This document shows, piece after piece, positions 1-6,792 of a stretch of 10,568 bases of DNA. Within the stretch, counting starts at the first letter, position 1; each line of letters opens with the position of its first letter. Position numbers and translations under genes: made by a program. This stretch comes from Bacteroidota bacterium. Its GTDB lineage: Bacteria > Bacteroidota > Bacteroidia > SpSt-205 > S141-50. The stretch covers positions 1-10,568 of the forward strand of contig WFXK01000077.1 of the NCBI GenBank assembly GCA_015490695.1, given 5' to 3'. The notes beneath the pieces were generated by a model. It did not search any database. It worked only from the letters and a program-made list of their open reading frames with translations, and was not told where the DNA came from.

Positions 1-73
1 GGTTTCCACTTTCAGCAAAACACGTTCCTGTAACTAATCCTACATAGCCTGTACCTATAACGGCAAGTCGCAT
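1..73 (-). CDS. ugd: UDP-glucose/GDP-mannose 6-dehydrogenase family protein, N-terminal fragment
   Basis: Only the first 24 codons are in the window; the gene continues past the left edge. The visible residues begin MRLAVIGTGYVGLVTGTCFA, the nucleotide-binding beta-alpha turn GxGYVGL that opens UDP-glucose and related UDP-sugar dehydrogenases. Family enzymes oxidise the C6 hydroxyl of a nucleotide sugar to a carboxylate using two NAD+, supplying uronic acids for surface polysaccharides. The ATG at 71-73 is the natural start because it lies one residue before the first beta strand. A TAnnTTTG-type -7 box lies 21 bases upstream. The family is clear from the motif. The exact substrate (UDP-glucose, UDP-N-acetylmannosamine or GDP-mannose) cannot be told from 24 residues, so the symbol is tentative. 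Confidence 0.82.
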   Translation of the reverse strand, partial: MRLAVIGTGYVGLVTGTCFAESGN

Positions 74-81
74 AAATGTCG

Positions 82-89
82 TTAATTTG
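82..89 (+). promoter_or_regulatory. possible weak -7 box for the outer-membrane protein gene
   Basis: The site is TTAATTTG, one mismatch from TAnnTTTG, and ends 22 bases before the ATG at 112. The distance agrees with the 21-base class seen elsewhere in the window. There is no visible -33 element, so this is only a suggestion. Confidence 0.3.
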
Positions 90-94
90 AAGTG

Positions 95-102
95 CAAAAG
101 TA
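95..102 (-). promoter_or_regulatory. -7 promoter box for the ugd-like gene
   Basis: Read on the minus strand the site is TACTTTTG, a full match to the Bacteroidota -7 consensus TAnnTTTG. Exactly 21 bases separate it from the ATG at 73, the same distance as for dnaN and the YbjN-like gene. No TTG-type -33 element is visible at the expected distance. It lies in the 38-base gap between two divergent genes. Confidence 0.6.
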
Positions 103-111
103 GCAATTCCT

Positions 112-852
112 ATGATACGCTGCCTCGCTGCCCTAAGCCTCTTCTTTGTATCATGGGCACAAAGAAGCGTGCGAGATTCTACTATTAAAATGTTTCTCCC
201 TGCAGTACAATACGGCTTCTATTTACCTTATGAAGACTTAAAAAAACGTTTTGGTCCCCATTCGCAAATTGGTATTTATTTAGGATACAAAGACAAAAAA
301 AATTGGCTGTGGTATGTTCAAGGAGATTTTTTGTTCGGTGAACAAGTTAAAGAGTATCCCTTATTAAATCATTTAGGAGGCAAATTAGGAGTGCTTTGGG
401 ACCGTTACGGCAATCCCGTAGTACCCAATTTTTTTGAACGAGGGTTTGTTATTGTCGCAGGCATGCAAAAAATTTTTTCTTCTTTACTTCCATCGCCTAA
501 CCCCAATAGCGGATTTCATGTTGGAATCGGAGTCGGTTACTTAAATCACCGCATCCACATCGTTGCCCCTGAAGTGCCTTATTTGACCAAAGACTTTAAA
601 AAAGGTTATGACCGTTTAAGCGCTGGCTTTGGAATCGCAACGCAAATAGGTTATACATTCTTTAGCAACACTACACTATTAAACTTCCGCATCCAATGGG
701 AAGGTTATGCCTTTTATACACAGGGATTACGCGGCTATCAATACGACGTGGGCGTTTTCCAAGAACAAAGAAAAGATTACTACACGGGCATTCGGCTTTG
801 TTGGCTTTTGCCTATTTATCCCAAAGCACCTGAGAAGTTTTATTATTGGTGA
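112..852 (+). CDS. predicted outer-membrane beta-barrel protein of unknown function
   Basis: This is a 246-residue protein. Residues 1-17 form a short signal peptide (MIRCLAALSLFFVSWAQ), with likely cleavage after the Ala before Gln17, so it is probably exported. The rest is rich in Tyr, Phe, Trp and Gly in alternating strands typical of outer-membrane barrels: about 31-40, 52-60, 65-76, 111-119, 134-150, 167-184, 189-202 and 222-236. The chain ends in an aromatic cluster FYYW, as barrel proteins often do. The turn with GIRLCWLLPIY near the C-terminus fits the last long strand. I do not recognise a named family and assign no function. It lies 47 bases upstream of the ccmC-like gene on the same strand, but that gene has its own promoter box, so co-function is not implied. 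Confidence 0.72.
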   Translation: MIRCLAALSLFFVSWAQRSVRDSTIKMFLPAVQYGFYLPYEDLKKRFGPHSQIGIYLGYKDKKNWLWYVQGDFLFGEQVKEYPLLNHLGGKLGVLWDRYGNPVVPNFFERGFVIVAGMQKIFSSLLPSPNPNSGFHVGIGVGYLNHRIHIVAPEVPYLTKDFKKGYDRLSAGFGIATQIGYTFFSNTTLLNFRIQWEGYAFYTQGLRGYQYDVGVFQEQRKDYYTGIRLCWLLPIYPKAPEKFYYW

Positions 853-886
853 TGAAGATTTCGCTCTTCCCGTTTTAGAATTTTCT

Positions 887-894
887 TACTTTTG
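887..894 (+). promoter_or_regulatory. -7 promoter box for the ccmC-coaD pair
   Basis: The site is TACTTTTG, a full match to the Bacteroidota TAnnTTTG box. It ends only 5 bases before the GTG start at 900. Because transcription usually begins a few bases after this box, the message should start at or next to the start codon, giving a leaderless mRNA. No clear TTG -33 element is seen about 20 bases upstream. Confidence 0.55.
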
Positions 895-899
895 ACCTC

Positions 900-1607
900 G
901 TGATTCGTTTCTATGCTATTATTGCCTTTTTACTCTTAGCTTATACTTCATGGGCAGGATTGCTATTTCCCTTACCTGATTTAGGAGCGGTTTTAGGACA
1001 AAGTGCACGGAATATCTTTTTTCATGTTCCTATGTGGTTCACAATGTATTTAATGATGTTTTTAAGTTGTTTCTGGAGCCTGTACTACTTAGCAACGTTT
1101 CACAAATACCGCTTAGAAGAGCAATGGCTAATAGATTTACGAGCTCGTGAAGCGGCAGCTGTAGGCATCTTTTTTGGTGTCCTTGGACTTATTACAGGCA
1201 TTTTATGGTCCCGAGTTACTTGGTCTGAAGGCTTAAAAGATTGGGACCCTGTGGCTTGGTGGCCCTGGGACCCTAAGCAAACTTTAGCGCTTATTGCATT
1301 GTTTATTTATGTTGCTTACTTTTTACTGCGAGGGGCTATTAAAAGTTTTGCTCAAAGAGCGCGTTTTGCTGCCGTTTACAACCTTTTTGCTGCTGCTTCT
1401 TTGCTTCCACTCACTTTAATCATCCCCCGAATGGTACAAAGTCTCCATCCAGGCGGTAAAGAGGGTGACCCTGCTTTTAACGCACTGGATAACCAATACC
1501 GCCTTATCTTCTACCCCGCTGTCTTAGGATTCATGGCATTAGCCCTATGGCTATGGCAAATAAGAATCCAACTTTATCGTTATGAAAATCGCTTTATTTC
1601 CCGGTAG
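900..1607 (+). CDS. ccmC: CcmC/CcsA-family heme-handling protein for cytochrome c maturation
   Basis: A 235-residue polytopic membrane protein with about six hydrophobic segments (roughly 5-22, 43-64, 86-104, 127-144, 157-176 and 204-222). It has the tryptophan-rich WWD signature as WWPWDPK at 120-126, the loop that binds heme on the outer face of the membrane. His42 (in FFHVPMW) and His183 (in SLHPGG) sit where CcmC has its two heme-ligand histidines. Family members carry or present heme for attachment to apocytochromes c. The start is GTG at 900; there is an in-frame TAG at 876-878 and no ATG before residue 44, which would remove the first helix. The 3' end overlaps coaD by 26 bases, suggesting coupled translation. 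Short length and single-domain structure favour CcmC over the larger CcsA/CcmF. No other ccm gene is in the window. Confidence 0.88.
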   Translation: MIRFYAIIAFLLLAYTSWAGLLFPLPDLGAVLGQSARNIFFHVPMWFTMYLMMFLSCFWSLYYLATFHKYRLEEQWLIDLRAREAAAVGIFFGVLGLITGILWSRVTWSEGLKDWDPVAWWPWDPKQTLALIALFIYVAYFLLRGAIKSFAQRARFAAVYNLFAAASLLPLTLIIPRMVQSLHPGGKEGDPAFNALDNQYRLIFYPAVLGFMALALWLWQIRIQLYRYENRFISR

Positions 1608-2058
1608 TTACGACCCTATCACCCTAGGACACGTAGAAATCGTCCATCGGGCATTAAAGTTATTTGATAAAATCATTATCGGCATTGGTATCAATCCTGC
1701 TAAACGCTACATGTTTTCCTTAGAACAACGCAAACGCTGGATAGAACGCTGTTTTGTCCACGAACCCCGAGTAGAAGTACGTGCTTACCAAGTTCTAACC
1801 GTAGAATTCGCTCGCAGCTGCGGTGCACAATTCTTACTAAGAGGACTACGCTCAGCAAAAGATTTAGAATACGAAAGCTATTTAGAATTTATCAATCGCA
1901 CCTTGGATGAACAAATTGAAACAGTCTATTTAATCGCATCTCCCCAAACCGCCCACATCAGCTCCACCTTAGTAAGAGAATTGATCACTTACCGTGGTAA
2001 ATTAAAAGGATTAGTTCCCGATGCCATTATAGAAGAAATTTACCAAAGTTTAGCATAA
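1582..2058 (+). CDS. coaD: phosphopantetheine adenylyltransferase
   Basis: A 158-residue protein, the usual length for CoaD. It transfers AMP from ATP to 4'-phosphopantetheine, the penultimate step of coenzyme A synthesis, in the cytosol. Visible family marks are the nucleotidyltransferase motif FPGSYDPITLGH with T14-x-G16-H17, Lys41 for phosphate binding, RGLR at 87-90, and ISSTLVRE at 126-133 for ATP binding. No key residue appears lost. The ATG at 1582 lies inside the end of the ccmC-like gene (26-base overlap, different frame) and gives the canonical N-terminus MKIALFPGSYDP. Its 3' end overlaps the end of convergent tsaD by 19 bases (2040-2058), so neither gene has room for a terminator between them. 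Confidence 0.97.
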   Translation: MKIALFPGSYDPITLGHVEIVHRALKLFDKIIIGIGINPAKRYMFSLEQRKRWIERCFVHEPRVEVRAYQVLTVEFARSCGAQFLLRGLRSAKDLEYESYLEFINRTLDEQIETVYLIASPQTAHISSTLVRELITYRGKLKGLVPDAIIEEIYQSLA

Positions 2059-3026
2059 GGTTCAAAGTTCAAAGGGGTGCGTTTACCCTGCTGAAATTGC
2101 AAATACGCCGTAAAGCCAATCATAGCAGCATTATCTGTACAATAAGCTTTTGGTACTAAAAACGCCTCAACTTTTTTTTGCTTTGCTTGTTCAAGCAGTT
2201 GTGTGCGCAAATACCGATTTGCAGAAACTCCACCAACAACCGCAACCTGCTTAATTTTCGTCTTTTCTACCGCCTCCCAAAGTTTTTCTAAAAGACTACT
2301 GACAATCGCATGCTGATAAGAAGCACAAATGTCTGATAAATGTTCCTCTATCCATGCCGTTTCACGTTCACGAACAAAATACAATAAAGCGGTTTTTAAT
2401 CCACTATAACTAAAATGAAAGGATTTTACTTTTGCTTTTGGAAAAGAAAAAGCATAAGGGTTTCCTTTTTGAGCTAAGCGGTCTATTGCTGGTCCTCCTG
2501 GATAGCCCAATCCTAAGATTTTCGCACCTTTATCAAAGGCTTCTCCCGCAGCATCATCTAAGGTCTTACCTAAAACTTCAAAACGAGTGGGATTATGTAC
2601 AATTGTTAATAACGTATGTCCACCCGAGACTGTCAAACACAGATAAGGGAAATCGGGTTTATTTTCATTTAACAATACAGAAAGTTGGTGGGCTTCTATG
2701 TGGTCTACGGCTACTACAGGGATATTTAATGCCAGTCCTAAGGATTTTGCCACACTAACCCCTACCATCAAGGCTCCTATAAGTCCCGGTCCTTGCGTTA
2801 CGCCAATAAGGTCTATTTGGTGGATTTTCCATTGTGCTTTTTTCAATGCTTCTTCTAACAAAGGGAGAATTCTTACCTGATGACTACGAGAAGCTAATTC
2901 AGGGACAATTCCTCCATACTTAGTATGGAAATGTTGGCTACTAATGAGGTTTACCTTTACTTTCTGATGCTCTAATAAAGCAATAGCCGTTTCATCACAA
3001 GAAGTTTCAATGCCCAAAATATGCAT
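2040..3026 (-). CDS. tsaD: tRNA N6-threonylcarbamoyladenosine (t6A37) synthase subunit TsaD
   Basis: A 328-residue Kae1/TsaD/Qri7 family protein. With TsaB and TsaE it moves the threonylcarbamoyl group from TsaC-made threonylcarbamoyl-AMP to A37 of ANN-decoding tRNAs. It shows the opening ILGIETSCDETA, the metal-binding H109-I-E-A-H113, SGGH at 134-137, FSYSGLKT at 205-212, GGVSAN at 265-270 and the acidic residue D298 in TDNAAMI. Length and motifs are complete. I chose ATG at 3026 because it gives MHILGIETS, the family's normal N-terminus; an in-frame GTG at 3050 would add eight unneeded residues. It overlaps the upstream glycosyltransferase gene by 20 bases, so it is likely translated by coupling. 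It ends the six-gene minus-strand run and overlaps coaD tail to tail. Confidence 0.97.
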   Translation of the reverse strand: MHILGIETSCDETAIALLEHQKVKVNLISSQHFHTKYGGIVPELASRSHQVRILPLLEEALKKAQWKIHQIDLIGVTQGPGLIGALMVGVSVAKSLGLALNIPVVAVDHIEAHQLSVLLNENKPDFPYLCLTVSGGHTLLTIVHNPTRFEVLGKTLDDAAGEAFDKGAKILGLGYPGGPAIDRLAQKGNPYAFSFPKAKVKSFHFSYSGLKTALLYFVRERETAWIEEHLSDICASYQHAIVSSLLEKLWEAVEKTKIKQVAVVGGVSANRYLRTQLLEQAKQKKVEAFLVPKAYCTDNAAMIGFTAYLQFQQGKRTPLNFEPYAKLW

Positions 3027-3918
3027 TGTCCCAATAATAAGGATAACCACTAAAGTACTTTCGTAGCAGATAGGGAAGGAAACGATAATGTTTTCCTAAG
3101 GTTAATCCAATAGAACGGATTAAATTTTCTAAGAGGGCATAAGGTATCCACAAGGGAGCATGATAAAAAAGGAAGCGCATTTGTTTCCAGGCAAATTTAA
3201 GGAAGTCTCTACGACGTTTGTAGTTACTAAGCCATTGGTTTTGCGCATGAAAGACGCCAGCAGAAAAATACCGTTGAAATAACTGCCATAGATTAAAGTG
3301 ATGAGCGTGAAGCACTGTGGCTTCTGCTACATAAGCAATATGATACCCTGCCTCTATAAAGCGATGCGCTGCAACAATGTCTTCTGAAATAATAACCTTT
3401 GGGAATCCCCCAACTTCTAACAAAATAGATTTCCTATACGCTGCAAACACATTGGAAACCATTAACACCTTCACTCCCTCCTTCTCTAATAAAGAAGGCT
3501 CTATGATACGTGAAGCAGGTGGATAACTGTATTGCCTAAAAAAAAATTCCGTAGGACGGGTATAAGGAAAAGGAATGTGTCTTCCATAGCTCATCACAAT
3601 AGGGGGGAAACGCAAAGGCTGAATTAAACGTTCAATGCTACGATTATTAAAAGGTAAAGCATCCTGCGATAAAAAAACAACAATCTCATGAGTACATAAT
3701 TGCAAAGCCCAATTTCTGGTCAACCCATGATTAAATCGTTCACGGGGAATTTTTTTAAAAACATGTGCATGTTTTTTGGCTATTATTTCGGTATCATCAT
3801 CAGAAGAGGAGTCAATTACAATGATTTCACACGAAACTGTTTGTTGTTTCAACGCTTGAAACATCATAGGCAGATAACGAGCACCATTTAACGTAGGAAT
3901 AACAACACTAACTTGCAT
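3007..3918 (-). CDS. family 2 glycosyltransferase, rhamnosyltransferase-like
   Basis: A 303-residue GT-A fold glycosyltransferase. The N-terminus VSVVIPTLNG, the DSSSDDDT loop at 36-43 and SQDALP at 84-89 (in place of a strict DxD) mark the nucleotide-sugar-binding half. The pattern FNHGLTRN at 62-69, then SQDALP, SNVFAAYRKS at 155-164, GGFP at 170-173 and SED at 178-180 resembles bacterial rhamnosyltransferases of O-antigen or exopolysaccharide assembly; the sugar is inferred, not shown. Residues about 245-275 are aromatic and hydrophobic and may contact the membrane. ATG at 3918 starts 4 bases after the pyk stop and gives MQVSVVIPTLNG; a GTG at 3933 would overlap pyk and add five residues. 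Its 3' end overlaps tsaD by 20 bases. It is the only envelope gene in an otherwise metabolic run. Confidence 0.85.
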   Translation of the reverse strand: MQVSVVIPTLNGARYLPMMFQALKQQTVSCEIIVIDSSSDDDTEIIAKKHAHVFKKIPRERFNHGLTRNWALQLCTHEIVVFLSQDALPFNNRSIERLIQPLRFPPIVMSYGRHIPFPYTRPTEFFFRQYSYPPASRIIEPSLLEKEGVKVLMVSNVFAAYRKSILLEVGGFPKVIISEDIVAAHRFIEAGYHIAYVAEATVLHAHHFNLWQLFQRYFSAGVFHAQNQWLSNYKRRRDFLKFAWKQMRFLFYHAPLWIPYALLENLIRSIGLTLGKHYRFLPYLLRKYFSGYPYYWDNAYFGH

Positions 3919-3922
3919 AGGC

Positions 3923-5356
3923 TTACGGTACACGAGTTACTTTTACCATATTAGTTCTTCCCCGTTCTTTCAAAGGCATAGAAGCGGTATTTACGACAAC
4001 ATCTCCTTTACGTAATAATTTATGTTGTTTTAAGATATTGATAACATCTTCTATAGTTTCGTTAGTACCGACAAACTTATCATAATAAAAAGCACGGACT
4101 CCCCAGACTAAATTAAGGGAGCTAATTAGTGGGCGGTTATCGGTAAAGATATAGATAGGTGCTTTGGGGCGGTGACGAGATAGTTGAAAAGCGGTATAAC
4201 CAGAGCGGGTCATACCAATGATTGCCCGAGCACGAATCCCTTGAGCAATCTTTACCGCTGCTAAACAAACCACATCAGACAAAAAGGTTTTAGAACGTAT
4301 AGAAGGCTGTTGGTGCCGCTCATAAAGCGATGGGTCGTGTTCTGCTTTAGCAATCACTCGCTGCATCACCTCTACTGCTTCAACAGGGTATTTGCCTACA
4401 GAGGTTTCACCGCTTAACATCACTGCATCTGCACCGTCTAATACTGCATTAGCGATATCAGCCACTTCTGCTCTTGTTGGAGAAGGTCGCTCAATCATAG
4501 AATCTAACATTTGGGTTGCTACAATCGCTGGCTTTGCCGCCGCATTACACTTCTGAATGATGCGCTTTTGCCAAAAAGGAACCTCCTCAATAGGAATCTC
4601 AACGCCCAAATCTCCCCTTGCAATCATCACAGCATCGGTTGCCTCTATAATCGCATTGATGTTTTTTAAAGCCTGTGGCTTCTCTATTTTCGCTATAATC
4701 TTCGCCTGACTCTGTGCCTGTACTAATAACTTTCTTAATTGTTCAATCTCTTCTGCTGTACGAACAAAAGACAATGCTACCCACTCCACACCATAACGCA
4801 AACCAAATTCCAAATCCAATAAATCCTTCTCCGTAATAGAAGGTAAAGAGACCGCAACATGCGGCAAATTGATTCCCTTTCTGCTCTTCAACTCCTTTCC
4901 ATGAATAACTCGCATCCGTACCTCCGAAACCCCATCACTTTCCACTACCTCCATCTTGATTTTACCATCATCAATGAGCATAATATCCCCTGGCTTCAAA
5001 TCTTCCGCCAAAGAAGGATATTCTACAGGTATCTTCCCATCTTCTTCTTTATCAATCGCGCAAGAAAAAGTTAACTCCATCCCAGGCTCAAGTGGAATAG
5101 GATTTTTTAACTTCCCAATCCTCAATTTAGGTCCCTGAAGGTCTAATAAAATAGACACAAAAGTTCCTTCTTCTTGATTAATTTCTCTAACGATTTTTAT
5201 AAAATGGGCATGTTGTTCATGAGAACCATGCGACATATTAAGCCGAACGACATCTACTCCTGCTAAAATCAACTGTCGCATTACTTCTTTATCCTCACAA
5301 GCCGGTCCTGCTGTGGCAATAATTTTCGTACGATTGAACGTCGGGCGTCTGTACAT
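3923..5356 (-). CDS. pyk: pyruvate kinase
   Basis: A 477-residue pyruvate kinase, which converts phosphoenolpyruvate and ADP to pyruvate and ATP. The A, B and C domains are complete and there is no C-terminal PEP-utiliser extension. Motifs are RTKIIATAGPA at 9-19, LNMSHG at 39-44, LDLQGPKLRIG at 71-81, catalytic Lys223 and metal ligand Glu225 in IAKIEKPQ, ARGDLGVE at 246-253, and the signature ATQMLDSMIERPSPTRAE at 280-297. Lys77 and Ile80 occupy the positions that are Glu117 and Thr120 in potassium-dependent rabbit muscle enzyme; Lys there is associated with potassium-independent enzymes. The ATG at 5356 is one base after the lpdA stop, so translation is probably coupled to lpdA. No separate promoter box is visible. 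Confidence 0.97.
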   Translation of the reverse strand: MYRRPTFNRTKIIATAGPACEDKEVMRQLILAGVDVVRLNMSHGSHEQHAHFIKIVREINQEEGTFVSILLDLQGPKLRIGKLKNPIPLEPGMELTFSCAIDKEEDGKIPVEYPSLAEDLKPGDIMLIDDGKIKMEVVESDGVSEVRMRVIHGKELKSRKGINLPHVAVSLPSITEKDLLDLEFGLRYGVEWVALSFVRTAEEIEQLRKLLVQAQSQAKIIAKIEKPQALKNINAIIEATDAVMIARGDLGVEIPIEEVPFWQKRIIQKCNAAAKPAIVATQMLDSMIERPSPTRAEVADIANAVLDGADAVMLSGETSVGKYPVEAVEVMQRVIAKAEHDPSLYERHQQPSIRSKTFLSDVVCLAAVKIAQGIRARAIIGMTRSGYTAFQLSRHRPKAPIYIFTDNRPLISSLNLVWGVRAFYYDKFVGTNETIEDVINILKQHKLLRKGDVVVNTASMPLKERGRTNMVKVTRVP

Positions 5357-5357
5357 G

Positions 5358-6758
5358 TTATATGTGGATAGCTTTTTTATCTACCGCTAAAGCTGCTTCG
5401 CGCAAAACTTCTGAAAAAGTTGGATGGGGGTGGCAAGTTAAAGCAATATCTTCTGCACTGGCTTTGTACTCCATAGCTAATGCTACTTCTGCAATCATGT
5501 CTGCAGCTCTGGGCGCTAACATGTGAACCCCTAAAAGTTGGTCCGTCTCTTTATGCGCTAAGACTTTAATAAATCCTTCGGTATCTAAAGAAGCCCTTGC
5601 TCTACCCGACGCCATAAAAGGAAACTTCCCTACTTTGTAAGGAACATTTTGTTCTTTTAACTCCTCTTCTGTAAAACCGACCATAGCTAACTCAGGCCAT
5701 GTATACACCACCGAGGGAATAGCTAAATAGTTAATATGCGGCTTTAAGCCTGCGATGTGTTCTGCAACAAAAATCCCTTCATCGGAAGCTTTATGGGCTA
5801 ACATAGGACCGCGAACAACATCACCAATAGCATAGATATGGGGTTGTGCCGTCTGTAAATGCTCGTTTACAGGAATACGTCCTCGCTCATCGGTTTGTAA
5901 ACCTGCATTTTCTAAACCTAATCCCTCTGTATAAGGGCGCCTACCCGTAGCAACTAAACAATACTCTGCACTTTGTTTCAATTCCTTGGCATCTGTTCGA
6001 CTTTCTGCTGTTAAATACGTTCGTCCACGCTTTACCTCAACCGCCGTCACCTTATGATTTAAATAAAAGGTAATTTCTAACTCTTTTTCTAAAATCCGCT
6101 GTAGTGCCTTAGCAGCTTCCAAATCAAATCCTGGCAGTACTCTATTTAAGTATTCTACTATCGTTACTTTTGTTCCTAAGCGGGCAAAAACAGAACCTAA
6201 TTCCAGACCAATGACTCCAGCTCCAATGATTAACATTGTTTTTGGAATCTTCCCAAGGCTTAAAGCCTCTGTAGAAGTAATGATGCGTTTCTTATCTATG
6301 GTAACGCCAGGAATAGAAGAAGGTTTAGAGCCTGTTGCAATAACAATGTAATTGGCTTGCAATTGAACTTCTTTTTCTCCTTGGACCTTAACAGTATGGG
6401 GGTCAACAAAAGTGCCAACGCCATGAAAGACTTCTATTTTATTTTTTCGCATTAAAAACCGAACACCTTCTACTGTTTTTTGTACTACAGCGTCTTTTTG
6501 GGCAAAAAGCTTTTTAGCATCTATTTTCACTTTTTCGGCTGTAATCCCCATTTGAGGTAGCTTGTGCTGTAATTCAAAATAGCGTTCGGAGTAATCTAAT
6601 AAGGCTTTAGAGGGGATACAACCTACGTTCAAACAGGTTCCCCCAAGTGTAGGATACTTTTCAATCAAAGCGGTCTTCATACCTAGCTGTGCACAACGGA
6701 TAGCACAGACATACCCTCCAGGTCCTGAACCAATCACAATAACGTCAAAACGACTCAT
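5358..6758 (-). CDS. lpdA: dihydrolipoyl dehydrogenase (E3 component)
   Basis: A 466-residue flavoprotein disulfide reductase that reoxidises dihydrolipoyl groups of 2-oxoacid dehydrogenase complexes or the glycine cleavage system, passing electrons to NAD+. It has the FAD motif IGSGPGG at 9-15, the redox pair Cys42/Cys47 in GGTCLNVGCIPSKALL, an NAD motif GAGVIG at 179-184, a second FAD contact IGDV near 311-314, and the C-terminal His445/Glu450 dyad in HPHPTFSE. Every catalytic residue is present and the length is typical. ATG at 6758 gives MSRFDVIVIG, the expected N-terminus. A -7 promoter box ends 5 bases upstream, so the gene can probably be transcribed as a leaderless message as well as by read-through from dnaN-purE. 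No E1 or E2 gene is nearby; pyk follows after one base. Confidence 0.97.
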   Translation of the reverse strand: MSRFDVIVIGSGPGGYVCAIRCAQLGMKTALIEKYPTLGGTCLNVGCIPSKALLDYSERYFELQHKLPQMGITAEKVKIDAKKLFAQKDAVVQKTVEGVRFLMRKNKIEVFHGVGTFVDPHTVKVQGEKEVQLQANYIVIATGSKPSSIPGVTIDKKRIITSTEALSLGKIPKTMLIIGAGVIGLELGSVFARLGTKVTIVEYLNRVLPGFDLEAAKALQRILEKELEITFYLNHKVTAVEVKRGRTYLTAESRTDAKELKQSAEYCLVATGRRPYTEGLGLENAGLQTDERGRIPVNEHLQTAQPHIYAIGDVVRGPMLAHKASDEGIFVAEHIAGLKPHINYLAIPSVVYTWPELAMVGFTEEELKEQNVPYKVGKFPFMASGRARASLDTEGFIKVLAHKETDQLLGVHMLAPRAADMIAEVALAMEYKASAEDIALTCHPHPTFSEVLREAALAVDKKAIHI

Positions 6759-6763
6759 GCAGG

Positions 6764-6771
6764 CAAAGATA
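6764..6771 (-). promoter_or_regulatory. -7 promoter box for lpdA-pyk-glycosyltransferase-tsaD
   Basis: On the minus strand the site is TATCTTTG, a full match to TAnnTTTG, in the 34-base gap between purE and lpdA. It ends 5 bases before the lpdA ATG, the same spacing as for the ccmC-like gene, and so predicts a leaderless transcript. No convincing TTG -33 element is present; a TTAG lies near the expected position. Confidence 0.58.
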
Positions 6772-6792
6772 AAGAAACTTAAAGGGGATTTC

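Noticed and set aside
707..895. Open frame overlapping the end of the barrel protein and the ccmC promoter box
   Set aside because: It is in another frame of a protein with a clear signal peptide and strand pattern, runs over the TACTTTTG box, and its translation looks like no protein family.
2432..2880. Plus-strand open frames inside tsaD
   Set aside because: They are antisense to conserved TsaD motifs and their translations have no domain-like pattern.
3144..3152. GTATCCACA, one mismatch from a DnaA box
   Set aside because: It is an isolated match within the glycosyltransferase coding region, so no origin is supported although dnaN is in the window.
4859..5138. Plus-strand open frames inside pyk
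   Set aside because: They are antisense to the conserved B domain of pyruvate kinase and have no protein-like features.
5363..5371. TGTGGATAG, one mismatch from a DnaA box
   Set aside because: It is a single site within the conserved end of lpdA with no cluster or A/T-rich unwinding element nearby.
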